Source of the DNA: Ipomoea triloba
Lineage: Eukaryota > Streptophyta > Magnoliopsida > Solanales > Convolvulaceae
Assembly (NCBI RefSeq): GCF_003576645.1
Contig: NC_044923.1
Span: forward strand, 20,093,771 to 20,157,770
Length of the DNA stretch: 64,000 nt
Direction of reading: 5' to 3'
The notes beneath the pieces were generated by a model. The model was not told the DNA's origin. It made no database searches and worked only from the letters and a program-made list of their open reading frames with translations. Both the position numbers and the translations under genes were made by a program. Of this stretch, positions 12,826 to 24,629 are shown one piece after another. Within the stretch, counting starts at the first letter, position 1. Each line of letters starts with the position of its first letter.

Positions 12826-12989
12826 TGTTAATGTATAAGGGAAGCTTTACGTAACTCACTGTGCATATGTTCTGATATCAGTTGAAGCTTAGGACTGTAC
12901 AATATATATAGGTACAAGGGATGCATGATAGCCACAAGTTAACCTCTAACACACCTAAATAGTCTAACAAATCCCACACTATTCTAACA
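12826..12989 (-). repeat. 5' LTR of Copia 1 (164 bp)
   Basis: On the minus strand the LTR runs from TGTTAGAATAGTG to ATTAACA, with the terminal inverted repeat TGTTA/TAACA, and abuts the primer-binding site. No second copy is found, as expected for an element cut off after integrase. Confidence 0.85.
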
Positions 12990-14686
12990 TTTCTTTATTG
13001 TTCTTGAATCAATAATTGCTAGCTTATTGGATTATTGATTGGTGCATGAACTTTGGAATAGAGATATCTGATCCCACACAATTGGAAGAAGTGGATTGCA
13101 ACCCTAGAGGTTGGATGACGTCAATCTTATGTGTTCTAAGTCAAATCAATCATTAGAAATCGCAAATATTGAATGCAATCCTTATGGAGATTTTGGTTTA
13201 GAAGGGATTCTAACTAATCAACATAAAGATTGGTTATTAATATTATTGAGAAAGATATTAGCAAAAAATAGGAGGTCTCTCGGTCTTAGGAACTAATAAT
13301 TGTTATTGGTATGTATCTTTTGTGGCCAATGATATCCTAAGGGATTCATAGATTCAAGTACCCTTTTCTCAATGGTTAATTTTCTCAAACTTGTTTGGCT
13401 TTGTTTCCTGATGTTGTAGTTTATGGTGAGGTGTAATGAATGTGGTAAAACGAGGAAGAGTTTTTCCGAGTGTCGTGTTCTCAAGGATGGAAAATTGGAA
13501 TTGAATTACACATTGGCATTTAGGATGTTATTAGGCAAGAGTTGCAAGAATCAACTAAGGCAAAAGTGGATTCATAGATCGAGGGTTGCAAAAATGAGTC
13601 TAAGCTAAAACTACTTTAAAGGAACAAGGGGTTGTATACCTTAGTTAGTCTATGCGATTGACCGCACTAGGGGATTATAGCAATGAGGTTCGGGGATAGT
13701 CACGGGAGTCCATGGTATCAATATCGAGTGACGTCACACTCGGACTTTCAATCCTCATTCGGTTGAGGCATTTAATCGAGCACCTTGTCCACCACTCCTC
13801 CTGGGCCTCATCCTTCCGATAGAGGGCGGAGATGTGGATGAGTCAGACTCATGAGAGGCCGCTATCGCGCACACACTCACTTTCACAAAATCTACTATCT
13901 ATCCCGGCCGGAAATAGAAGTAAAGCATGAGGAACTTCAACCACACAAGATAATAACCCTACTTCATCATTTTCATAATCATATGGCAAAATTCGAACAT
14001 CAATCGTAAGATCTAACATGGGGCACACACACCCCTCGACTGATCTACTCAAACATCATTAACATTAAAGATCCAAAGCAATAGAAAATAATAAAGCAAA
14101 CAAATCGAAATAGCAATCTATTAAGAACAAGAGTAGAGTAGATATACTTAGAAATTCAAGATCTATTACACCTTCATGGTCATCTTCTTCACCAAGCTAG
14201 CTAGATCTACCCCTATCTAAAAGATCTATCACTAAGAACGGAGGGGAAAATTCCCCAAAGGGGAAGAAAACACAATGAAATCAGATCTAGACTAAGAATT
14301 GGGGATCTCTCCTTCAAAATGCAGGGGAAGGGTTTAAATAGCCTTCCAAAAGTCAAAATCCCGAGTTTGCCCTTAATGACCCGGTCCACGTCGCATCCAC
14401 GCGTGGATGGGGGTGTGGATGCACACTGGAAACAATCCAAGCCACCTCCACGCGTGGAGGCAACGTGGTTTAACTCCTGCTCGTTTGCTTCTTCGTTTGT
14501 TCCTTCTTTTCGGCCTCGGGTCCCGTTCTATCCTGCGGGAATGACTTAAAACAAGATATAGAGTCGAGTCTGTTGATTTGATCACATCAGAGTCTTTTAT
14601 GCATGAAATGATTACAAATTGGTGACCAAACCGTACATTAATTCCCTAAAACTAACCCTAAACTCGACTATTCTTGGCGCTTATCA
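12990..14686 (-). repeat. Putative 3' LTR and flank of an Athila-like Gypsy element
   Basis: On the minus strand TGATAAGCGCC starts at 14686, right after CTTGAGGACAAGCAAGG and TTTAAGTGTGGAAAC, an arrangement seen at the 3' LTR of Athila/Tat Gypsy elements. A TATA-like GGCTATTTAAACCC lies near 14330-14343 (minus). The far end of the LTR cannot be fixed because no second copy is present; Copia 1 abuts at 12989. No host gene seen. Confidence 0.55.
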
Positions 14687-16449
14687 AAGTTTCCACACTT
14701 AAACCTTGCTTGTCCTCAAGCAAGTATTCTATCTTAACTCTAATCACTTAAGTGCCAAGAATAGTTATGTACTCTCATCGATCGATTAACCAAGTAATTT
14801 ATGGATTTTACTGAACAGAGAAGGTGAAATTCCCTATACTATCTACCAAGAATGCTAAGCTCATGCCAATTAAATTTTAGGAATATGCTAAGGAAGCAAA
14901 AGTCCCATAGGATAAATTTCTTAGTAAGTAAACCATTTTCACACCTTTCAAGCATGCAAACAATAAGGGGTTCACCTTTCATTTTGTAGGGGCCTTAAGC
15001 CGATCCCACTAGTGGGAACGATGTGCACACCCTAATCAATATCCAACCTTACACCAAAGCCCTTTTACGCAAAAATAAATGAGGGTAGGGACATGGACCG
15101 CTCACCGCCATGGCTTGGGCGGTCACTCTATCTTCTCAACCCCCTCGGCTATTATTTAAGACGACCCGACTTCACATGGATCTCCATGCTTTTTCGAAGA
15201 TAGTGCAATGGGTGCCTGAATCCAAGCAGGGCGGCTCACCTCTTCTCAATTTTCTCATCTCCCAGGATCTCTTTGGGACAACTGACTTCACGTAGAGCTC
15301 TACGCTTGTTTGAAGACTATGCAATGGTTGCCCCATATCCTAGCGGGATGGCTAACCTCGGATCTTATCTCTAGGAGTGGCCAATTTTTAGCCTTTTTCA
15401 CAAATCGTCATTTCAACCCCTCGTGCCTTTTTCTAGGGGATGGGGGTATGATCTCACATTCTCACCTTTAGGCTCTCCTTTTACCCCATGCCCTACCAAA
15501 TTAAGTTCAATTCCCGGGCTTCGCTAACCTTATCTTTCTTAAATTAGAGGGTACACACTCTCACTTCGAAAGATCCTTGACTAAAGTCCCAACAAAATAA
15601 AAGGTGAATATCATGCAATCACTCAAAGATTTGAACTACTTTGGTTCCAGAAATTTCAATTTATGTGCACAAGGCAACTTCCAAAGCATATTTCAAAAAT
15701 TTTCTGGCACAAGATTAGAATTCCTCCTAGATAGTATCGACAATAACACACTCTCCAAATCTTGCACCCAATAAACCCAATCAATCAATCAATCAACTCG
15801 AGCATCACATATATGCACAATGCATCCTTTCCACACTTAAAAATTAACATCGTCCTCGATGTTACCATGAAGAGTGGCGGACAAGGAGCTAGGGTCATCC
15901 AAATAGGTAATAAGAACTGCCTTTTCACACTTAAAAGTGCTTCCGGGGGTGGGCAACATCTAAAATACCCATTTATAAACAAAATCATGTTACTCATCAT
16001 ATATACACCAAAGCAAACAAACTCCTGGATAAGAATATTCATAACAACAATTAAACAGGGCATCCATAATGAAAAAGGGATAGAAAAATATACCACAATG
16101 GGCATCCCTTCAAAGATGAATTAAGTATCCGACCATGTTTTAGCCCTTCAAAAATTTCCTACATTAACGGTCAACATCAAACAATAAGATATATGATTTT
16201 TACCTTCCTTTCTTTCTGATTCCCTGGTTTTTCTCTCTCTTATTTTGGGCTTGGAGTGCCTCCCAAGAGCGCCACGATTAACGTCCTTGGCTGGACGAAA
16301 ACGTGGTAGCAACAACAGACTACCGGATAGTATCAACATGAAAAAGAAATTAACAAAGTAAAATATTGTCCACAGTTAAATTTTCAAGTCATCAATAAAA
16401 ATTATTCAAGCATTCGGTTTTCTTTGGCAAATTCCCAACTTCACTTCTC
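14687..16449 (-). other. Non-coding 3' region of the Athila-like element
   Basis: No open coding region. An imperfect direct repeat of about 110 bp is visible (near 15165-15260 and 15275-15370; both units have GACTTCACRT, then GCAATGG.TGCC). Long non-coding stretches between the env-like ORF and the 3' LTR are normal in Athila-type elements. Confidence 0.5.
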
Positions 16450-17817
16450 TCACTGCACGGTGCTGGGCCCTCTTCTTGCAAGATCTCTTCTGAGGTGGTT
16501 TATCTGCATGCTCACTTCCTCTAAAAGCTCGAAATGTCGGGCGTCTCGTTCCTCCAGCAGCAGCTCATGCTCCAGATGCAGTTGGTACTGGAAAGCTTGC
16601 ATGGATTTCCAGTCTATGACCTTAACGAAACGCTGGGGTGCCGCTGGCAAGGATGATGACCGTGCAAGAGTAGGATCTTTAGCGGACGGAGCTACTGACT
16701 CAGAAAAGATTGAATCATTCGGAGATAGGATTGGAGGCGAATGTGGTTGATTAGATGGAGATGATGGAATATGCCGGTGGGATGAGGTAGGCTGGGATGA
16801 TGAGGAGAGAGATGGAGCTGGAGGTTGTGTCGGTGGATCGCGTGACATAGTAGCGGCTCTTCTAGCTTCTCTCGCCTCTTTTCTCGTCTTGCGCGTGCGG
16901 CCAAGATTCATGGTAGACAAATCCTCAAGTGATAGAGGCGTCATGGTTGCCTCTGGCAAGCTATACTCCGTCCATTCTGCTTTTGCCTTGTATCCCAAGG
17001 CAATGCACAACTGGGTGACTAGTGGTCCTATAAACACTGAAGTGACTTTCTCCTACTGCTGTGCCTTTAGCCACGCCTTATAGACCATACCCATGTTCAC
17101 CGGTATCCCTGTGCCCATACTCCAGAGTGCAAACAAATTGGATCTGTACACTTTTGCATAATTGCTCCTGCGACCTTCCCAAGATTGGGCCAAGACTCGT
17201 CGTACCACCCGAATATCATCCCTACAGATTTGGGTATGAAGCACTATCGCCCCACTCCATTCGATTCCCGGCTTTGCAATGGTTCGCCAATATCTCTTTG
17301 GGGTTTCGAAGTCCCCAAAATCTAATGGAAGACGTTTATACCATAATTGTGCCTGGTCTTCTTTGTCGTAAAATCCAAGGAGTACCCCTAAAGTGTCAAC
17401 CGAGATATGATAAGGATCATTGAAGATAGAGAACCGGATTGTCGGGCTCCTTAGATCACCGCTCTTTCCCGTGACCTCTAGACTAGCTATAAACTCGTAG
17501 ACCACAGGGGCGTAAGTCGGGTGACGCCATCCAAAGATCTTGCTCCAGTATGGTTGATAGATGAGACAAGTCACCGCATGTCGGCAATGGAAAGGGTTCA
17601 GGGCAGCTAGATCAATGAAATTCCACCCGATGATCGGGAGGTTGGTCAAGTAATGGAAACGCTGCCTCATTCTTGTGGTCATAACAATTTCTCGGTAAGG
17701 GCCACTTTCATTGTCATTCTCTTCTTTCGGTTTCAGCACATTGGGTTCCTCTATAGGGGCTTTCCCTTTCCTATTTCTCATTTCCATTTGATGTGCGATT
17801 GAGGATTGCGACATCAT
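16450..17817 (-). pseudogene. Athila ORF1/env-like protein, interrupted by one in-frame TAG
   Basis: A minus-strand frame of about 455 codons, broken once by TAG at 17053-17055 between KAQQ and EKVTSVF; both halves are in the same frame. The N-terminal half (residues about 50-250) has PIIGWNFIDLAALN, FGWRHPTYAPVVYEF and LGVLLGFYDKEDQ and resembles the ATHILA ORF-1/plant transposon protein family. The C-terminal half is Ser/Pro-rich and then helical. The function of this family is unknown. The single stop is most simply a CAG-to-TAG change. No gag-pol is seen next to it in the window. Confidence 0.7.
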
Positions 17818-19054
17818 TTCCTATAAATCAATCAACAATTGTGCATAATACAAGGAAATGTTTTCTCTTTTAATCTCAAAATCGATCATCGTGGATTGCA
17901 TTATGAAAGCTTAAGATCCTCAAACTTCATTTGTATAATTTTAAAATTCATATCCTTAATAATTTTCCAAATATACATCCAACCATGGTCATGCAATTAT
18001 CTCTCAAACTAGAGGCAATTTCTAATTCAAAAGTCAACACAGAAGTCAACTTCATATTCTTCCTCAAGACCAAGTTGAAGTTGAAAATGAAATAAACACA
18101 TAAGCTCAAAATTCCTCAAATATATGGTTGGAATTAAAAATGTAGCATTCCTGGAGCGATAAAGAATCAATCTTTTCTACACATGCTTCCAATTTTACCT
18201 CTAATCCAACCAAGCAAGAAATGCCTAAATTTCATCTAGGGTTAATCATTCTACCATCAATAAGTTTGCAAAATCATGAAATTCTCATAATGTAGTGACA
18301 ATGCAAGCTCAAACCCAACATATACGTCCTTTCAACAATAATGTAAACATGAGATAAGACAATACATCTTTAAAAAAAATCACTAAATCATCAGTTAGTT
18401 TGGTACCAAAAAATTAAGATCAAGTTAAAAACAATATCATCTTGACTTGACTATATAATTTTTCTATAAAATAGATATATGTATATGTGTGTATATACAC
18501 ATTGAATAAGCAAAAAAATATGGAATAAATTTCTCTTCAATGAAGTGTTATCACTTAGAAAAGCAGCATCAAGTAATGATAAGAGATGCAAATACTTGGG
18601 TGAAGTTTGGGAGCAAAGAGATGCAAATACTTTCTTCCCAAAAGAGGTGTAAATACTTTATATTTATATAAGAGATGTTATTGTAATAACATTAAAAATG
18701 ACAAATATATCTACACTCATTCATTCTAATTCCAAAAATATTAACATGAAAATGAACATGTGCATAATAGATGTAGAGATTGTTGATGAAACTAGACATG
18801 TTGCAACATCAGTATTCAGACTGCCTGTAGAGTTATTGTTGTACTATCAAGTAAACAAGTTATGAAAATAGAACAAGAGGTACTACTCATGAACCTTCTA
18901 CATATATAATAAATATTAATATTTTATTCAATACTTCCACATGACACATGTAGGGGAAAAACTACCATTGCAAAATATCAACAGACGCTTGTAAGATCAA
19001 AAGTTCATAGTACAACTAAGATCTCAGTCATATACACAACAAAGCAAATTCACA
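17818..19054. other. Intergenic, no recognisable gene
   Basis: AT-rich sequence. The first few hundred bases probably still belong to the Athila-like element. I see no coding exon, terminal repeat or RNA gene that I can support. Confidence 0.5.
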
Positions 19055-19478
19055 GCTTCTTACACTATAACCTCATTGTATGACGTTGTCTCATCTATGC
19101 TACAATCAGTAACCCAATTGCAAATGACACACTACCAACAAAAAAGATGACAAATAGTGAAGATAGAGACAATGACAATGCTACCCTAAAAAAAACAGAA
19201 TTAATAAGACTTAGAGAAATTCAAACTAAAAGTAATATTTATTTAGACTATGAATTTTACAAAGTTACAAATATTTATCTTGGTGACAATTATAATGAAT
19301 CTCCTATATTATATTGCATTCATATACTTTGAATTACCTATTTAAATAAATAAATCGACATTCAATTACCTATGTATGAACTTATCGTATATAATCTTGC
19401 ATTGATATACTTTAAAATACTTATTTAAATATAAACATTGGGCATTAGCTTATTCTCACAACGCGTGTGTAAAATTAG
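19055..19478 (+). mobile_element. Non-autonomous Helitron, copy 2 (5'-truncated, diverged)
   Basis: Similar to 440-855 of copy 1 in the same orientation, sharing CTCATTG.ATGACGTTGTC and the AT-rich tail up to AAACATTGGGCATTAG. The 3' end has decayed: ACGCGTGTGTAAAATTAGT stands in place of the hairpin plus CTAG. Confidence 0.65.
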
Positions 19479-19546
19479 TAATTGAATGAATTTCGTAAAT
19501 TCTAGTCACTTGAAAAAAAATAATTATACTGAGTATCTCTTTAGAC

Positions 19547-20072
19547 CATGGTTGAAAAAATCCCTAGGCGCTCCGCAGGCGCTCGGGGAGCGCCTAGCGC
19601 CTAGGACGCCTAGGCGGGGATTAATCGGCGCTTAGGCGCCATTATATTTTTTATTTTTTAAAAATTTGTTTAAGTATTTTCAATTTTTTAAAGACTAATA
19701 ATTATAAATTATATAATACTTTTTTTTGAATAATTAAAAATTATATAATACTTTAATAGTTAATACTAAAATATTAAATATTAACCTAAAAAATATCTAG
19801 AGTTGATACAATTTAGTGTTATTTTGAGTGAAATAATCCATTAAAAAAAAGAAGAACAATAGTTAATTGGCCAATTAGGCGACCTAGTCGGTGCATAGAA
19901 TGTCTAGACAGTGCTTAGGAGGCCTAGACGGTCAGCGCCTAAGCGGCCTAGGCGATCGCCTAGCCGGCCAGCCGCCTAAACCACCATTTAAGGTAATACG
20001 CTAGGTGGTCGACCAGTGCCTAGCGCCTAGGCGAGGATTAATAGACGACTAGGCGGGATTTTTACAACACTA
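19547..20072. mobile_element. hAT-like MITE rich in CGCCTAGG motifs
   Basis: A 526-bp element with a perfect 8-bp target duplication CTTTAGAC (19539-19546 and 20073-20080). The ends are imperfect inverted repeats: CATGGTTGAAAAAATCCC and, read inward from the right, TAGTGTTGTAAAAATCCC. Both ends carry many copies of GCGCCTAGGCG-type palindromes and the middle is very AT-rich. An 8-bp duplication fits hAT. No transposase. Confidence 0.85.
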
Positions 20073-20310
20073 CTTTAGACATGACTTACTTGTCTTGATA
20101 TGAAGAAATTAGAGATTTTTAATTGACTTAAGCTTTTATAAATCAAAAGCTCCATCAAACATAAGAATACTTTTTTATTTTTTAAAATTTTAAAAATGTT
20201 TGATCTTTTCTGACTACCAAACACAAGTCAAATAATGAAGGTGAATACATATTGCATAATAGATCCTGAATACAAATACATTGTCCCACTCATTCGCATT
20301 TCTTAAACTA

Positions 20311-21165
20311 CTAGTTTTATACGCGCATTGCGCGAATATGTTAATGCCCAATGTTTATATTTAAATAAATATTTGAAAGTATATCAATGCACGTTTATAT
20401 AGGAGAAGTTTATATATGGGTAATTGAATGTCGAATTTTTTTATTTAAATATCTAACTCAAAGTATATGAATCCAAGATAATATAGAAAATTCATTATAA
20501 TTATTACTAAAATAAATGTTTGCAACCTTGTAAAATCGATAGTCTAAATATTTGGTCTAAAAATGATAATCTAAATAAATACTACTTTTAATTTGAATTT
20601 TTCTAAGTGTTCTTAATTCTCTTTTGAGTAACATTGTCATTGTCTTCATCTTTACTATTTGTTTTCTTCCTTTTTGTTGGTAGTGTTTTATTTGCAATTA
20701 GGTTATTGTTGGTAGCATAGATGACAACGCCATGCAATTAGATTATGATATAGGAACTATGGACTTTCCTTTAGGTGTTCTGCTTGGGGTTCATTTGGTT
20801 CAATCATTATTGTTGAATGGGTTATTGTGGATAAAGAAATCTCTAGTTTAAGAAAAAAGATTAAATAAATTAATAAAAATTTGAAATTTTAAAATATTAT
20901 GTATTCCAAAGATATTAAAATGTTGTTTCTCGCTTCAATTTGCTGGGTAATGGGTTATTTGAGTACGTCAACAAATCCCCCAAGTAGTTAATATGATTGG
21001 TTTCAAACTATTCTTTTTTATTTTTTTCATGGTATTAAAGAAATACATATGTATCATTTTTTTGTGTAACTACTAATTTATTTAATTCAATAAGAGTAAA
21101 ATAGAGTGATTCCGCTTCAATTTGTTGGGTTATTATTTGAGTACTCTCTTTGTCAACCAATCTCC
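20311..21165 (-). mobile_element. Non-autonomous Helitron, copy 3 (inverted relative to copy 1)
   Basis: Reverse complement of copy 1 over about 855 bp. The 3' end is the better preserved: CGCGCAATGCGCG hairpin, TATAAAACTAG, then T, ending at 20311 on the minus strand. The 5' end probably lies beyond 21165, since a further related unit continues to about 21250, but it is not defined. Confidence 0.75.
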
Positions 21166-21471
21166 AAGTAGTTAATATAATTAGCTTCGAATTATTTTTA
21201 ATTTTTTTTCATAGTATTAATAAAATACTTGGTAAATAAATATATAACATTATTTTGTACTATAACTTTGATATTTAATTACAAGATATTGTAAAAATAA
21301 GATAATGGACAATGTAATGAATATCAATTGATAAATTTGAATGTAAAGAATCTTTGCATGAGAGAAAATAAAGACAGTATAACTAATAAAATTATTTCTC
21401 TGATTTAATTTAATTTTTTGATAATGAATAATTTTTTCAAATAAAAGTATTGTAGAATTGACTTTTCGAAT

Positions 21472-21661
21472 AATGAACTAATGAAGTAAGGGCATAATTG
21501 ACTTTTCGAGCAAAGTTTAAACGCCATATCCAACGATACTTAACTGCAGTTAAATGAATTTGAAGGCCATATCCAACGATAAATGAATTTGAAGGCCAAA
21601 TGAACTTGGTATAATGAACTAATGAAGTAAGGGCATAATTGACTTTTCGAGCAAAGTTTAA
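21472..21661. repeat. About 50-bp direct repeat
   Basis: TAATGAACTAATGAAGTAAG, followed by GGCATAATTGACTTTTCGAG, occurs at 21472-21520 and again near 21612-21661. Smaller repeats with CCATATCCAACGAT lie between. No coding function. Confidence 0.8.
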
Positions 21662-21688
21662 GCGCTTATTTGACCCTTTTCCGTTGTA

Positions 21689-21691
21689 ATA

Positions 21692-21726
<35 letters not shown>
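21689..21726. repeat. (TA)n microsatellite
   Basis: Alternating TA run with one interruption (ATAC). Similar runs are at 24572-24622, at 47661-47711, and inside every long Gypsy LTR (for example 41018-41067, 44791-44841, 58919-58967, 60045-60118). Confidence 0.9.
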
Positions 21727-21908
21727 GAACACACGCCTGCTACTTGTACTCTTTTTCTGTGTTGCATTTTTAAGCATGTGAATGTGTGTGTATTAATGTA
21801 TACCATCTTTCTTTCATATAACATAGGAAACTGATGGTGTAATTTACTTTAATTTGATGACGTTTCTTGATATTGTTGGTCATTTTAATTAAAAACATTT
21901 TTTTTAAA

Positions 21909-22663
21909 GGAAAATGACACTTTTTCCCCCTGTGTTATGTGCTTATAGCACTTTTCCCCCTTATGTTATTAAAGTGACAGTTTTTCCCCCTGAGTTATTT
22001 TAAAAGTGGTAGTTTTCTCCCCTGTAATGTTAAATTGACATTTTTGCCCTTAAAAATACATTTATTTTTATTCTCCAACCAATTATTACTAATATGTATG
22101 GAAGATCACAGTTCGATACGAACCTAATCGAACACTATAGCAATTGAACTTAAATAGTATAGACGATTATGTTTACGATTCAGAACCGAAAAAATAAAAT
22201 AAAATAATTGTTGAATTTAGACTATTTTTAAATAAGAAATAAAATTATAAAAATAAATAAATAAATAAACAAGTTTTGATTGGCGGTTCAAAATCGAAAT
22301 TGGAACCGAACCGTACCGATTTATCAAAATAAATGTTTGATCATTTTCACTATATATGATTGTGGTTAAATTCCGATTCACGGTTCAACAATTATTTAAT
22401 TTTATTTTTTCGGTTCTGAATCATAACCAGAACCTCCATACTATTTCCGTATGATTGCTACAGTATTTGGTTAGGTTCGAACCGAATCGTGATCATCCAT
22501 ACATATAAGTAATAATTTGTTGGAGAAAAATAATAAATGAAATAATTATTTTTAAGGGTAATAATGTCAATTTAATATTTCAGGAGTAAAAACTGTTACT
22601 TTAATAACACAGGGAAAAAAAGTGCTATATGCACATAACATAGGGGAAAAAGTGTCATTTTCC
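21909..22663. mobile_element. Fold-back, MULE-like element
   Basis: About 755 bp that fold back on themselves. The left end GGAAAATGACACTTTTTCCC pairs with the right end GTGTCATTTTCC, and pairing continues for about 300 bp per arm, through CGATTCAGAACCGAAAAAAT on the left and TTTCGGTTCTGAATCA on the right. Terminal repeats this long suggest the Mutator superfamily, but the expected 9-bp duplication cannot be read because both flanks are T-runs. It lies upstream of the protease exons. Confidence 0.75.
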
Positions 22664-22835
22664 ATTTTTTTTTAATGATATCAATTCCAAAAAGTCAACT
22701 CATATCTATCATCCCATTACTTTAATGCTCTTCTTCTCATTAGTAAGGCAGTAACTTCCAGAAACCATCTCTATTTCTACAATAATTTTAACTGGAACCT
22801 AAGTTGAATTTTACAGTTTCTTGGCTAATTTGCAG

Positions 22836-24569
22836 GCCTCTCATTTTGCATCAACAGAAGGATTGCCAGTTGCAGACTGCTCTGTTGAAATTTCTTGTAA
22901 GATCGAGTCCTCTTATCCTTTGCACAAGTAGTTTGTAATGTAACATTCTATTATATCATTCTATTATATCTTCATTTTATCTCTGTGTAGTTGCCTTTGC
23001 TTTTCCATATACAAATTACGCCTATTGGTTAATGAATTTCATTGGAGTTCATCTTGCATTATATAGATTTCACTGATAGTTTACTCCAATACAGGGGATT
23101 TTCAGATGTGGCATCTTGAGTTGATTACTGGGCTGGTTATAATAGTATCCTCATGCCGATATTTACTGTTGAAAACTTGGCCAGATTTTGCTGAATCCAG
23201 TGAAGCAGCAAATAGACAGGTATTGTTGTTTGAGATCATTTTCTTAAAGCATATGATCTTGATACCTTATTGACTTCTTTATATTTTTGGATGGTTTCAT
23301 CTTTTCATCAAGCTCCATAATTGACAGTAAAGTTCTTGTTAAGTGTATGCAGAACCACTGAATTCCTAAATGATGTTCCAATTAAAAGAAGAAAACTTTA
23401 TTCTACATTTCATGCTTTTCTTGCATACAATTTCTAATTTGCAATGGGACTTTACCTACGTTAAAATTTAAATAGGATACCACCCGAGCAGTAGAAGGAG
23501 AATTAATATAAAACTAGGAGTTGTGTTTTGATCAATAAATAACATGTATTTATAGGCTTATTATGATAACAACTAAATTTAAGAATATAGCAACTTAATT
23601 ATATCTCATAAAATCTTCTAACAGTAATTTCTAACCACCTACATGCTTCCAGTCAACTTCATTATCCTCTCTCTGAATTTGCAAATGATGCTTCAGGTTC
23701 TTACTTCTCTTGAACCTTTGGATTACATTGTCGTGTCGTTTCTTCCTGGAGTTGGTGAGGTATGCACAGACAATGGTCTTTCGTTCGTACCTTTTACAGT
23801 TGTGCTTTATTGAATTTCAAAACTGATTCCAAGCTTCAATGGGTATTTGCATTCAACAGGAGTTTCTTTTCCGTGGTGCACTTTTGCCTCTCTTTGGTGC
23901 CAATTGGCCAAGTGCTCTGGCCGTTGATGCAGTCTTTGGAATATTGCACTTGGGCAGCGGCCGAAAATATTCATTTGCAATCTGGTATTTGTTAAGTTGG
24001 AGCATTTCATTAGTTTGTTTATTCCCCCTTAAACTGATGCATTATCATTCTATTTAATGCATGCTCCATGTATATTGTACATTCATGATCCATTTCCTCT
24101 CATCTTTTCCCTTCATATTTGTAGATTTACAGTTTAAAGTATTTTTACCACCTCCATGCCCTTAACCAAGGCGGTAGAAGGCGCTAGGCACAGTGGCGGA
24201 TCCAGAAAAGTTTTTCAGTGGGAGCGAATTCAAACATAAAAGATGTAGTTTAAAAAATTAATAACTTAAAAGGAATATAGTTATAAATATTGTTGGATGT
24301 ACACGAAAAATAAAACACAATAAAACTTTATAAAAATATTAATAACAATATATGAAACATAATTAATTTGTTAAAATAATTCAAATAGAAAACACATTAT
24401 AAATTTAATCTCTTAAAAAGAATATAGTCATAAATATTGTTGGATATATACAAAAAATAAAACACACTAAAACTTTATAAAAATATTAATAACAATATAT
24501 GAAACATAATTAATTTGATAAAATAATTCAAATAAAAAATACATTATAAATTACATATCTCATTATTAT

Positions 24570-24629
<60 letters not shown>

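Larger units (their letters stand above)
9960..12989 (-). mobile_element. Ty1/Copia retrotransposon 1, 3'-truncated, minus strand
   Basis: Reading on the minus strand: 5' LTR (12826-12989), primer-binding site, decayed gag, protease region, GAG-pre-integrase, integrase, and the linker before reverse transcriptase (DDLPIALR... near 10040). Reverse transcriptase, RNase H and the 3' LTR are missing. The left boundary is approximate; it falls around the tandem duplications at 9774-9954. Confidence 0.85.

Noticed and set aside
17053..17055. TAG between two halves of the Athila-like protein as a read-through signal
   Set aside because: A single stop in an incomplete element is more simply a mutation; no stimulatory sequence was seen.
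16424..17423. Plus-strand frames opposite the Athila-like ORF
   Set aside because: The minus strand has the family similarity; these are shadows.
19560..20050. Dense CGCCTAGG palindromes as a CRISPR-like or regulatory array
   Set aside because: Spacing is irregular, there are no equal spacers, and the ends and 8-bp duplication show a MITE.
21686..24622. (TA)n runs as replication or matrix attachment sites
   Set aside because: Simple repeats are common in plant DNA; nothing else supports such a role.
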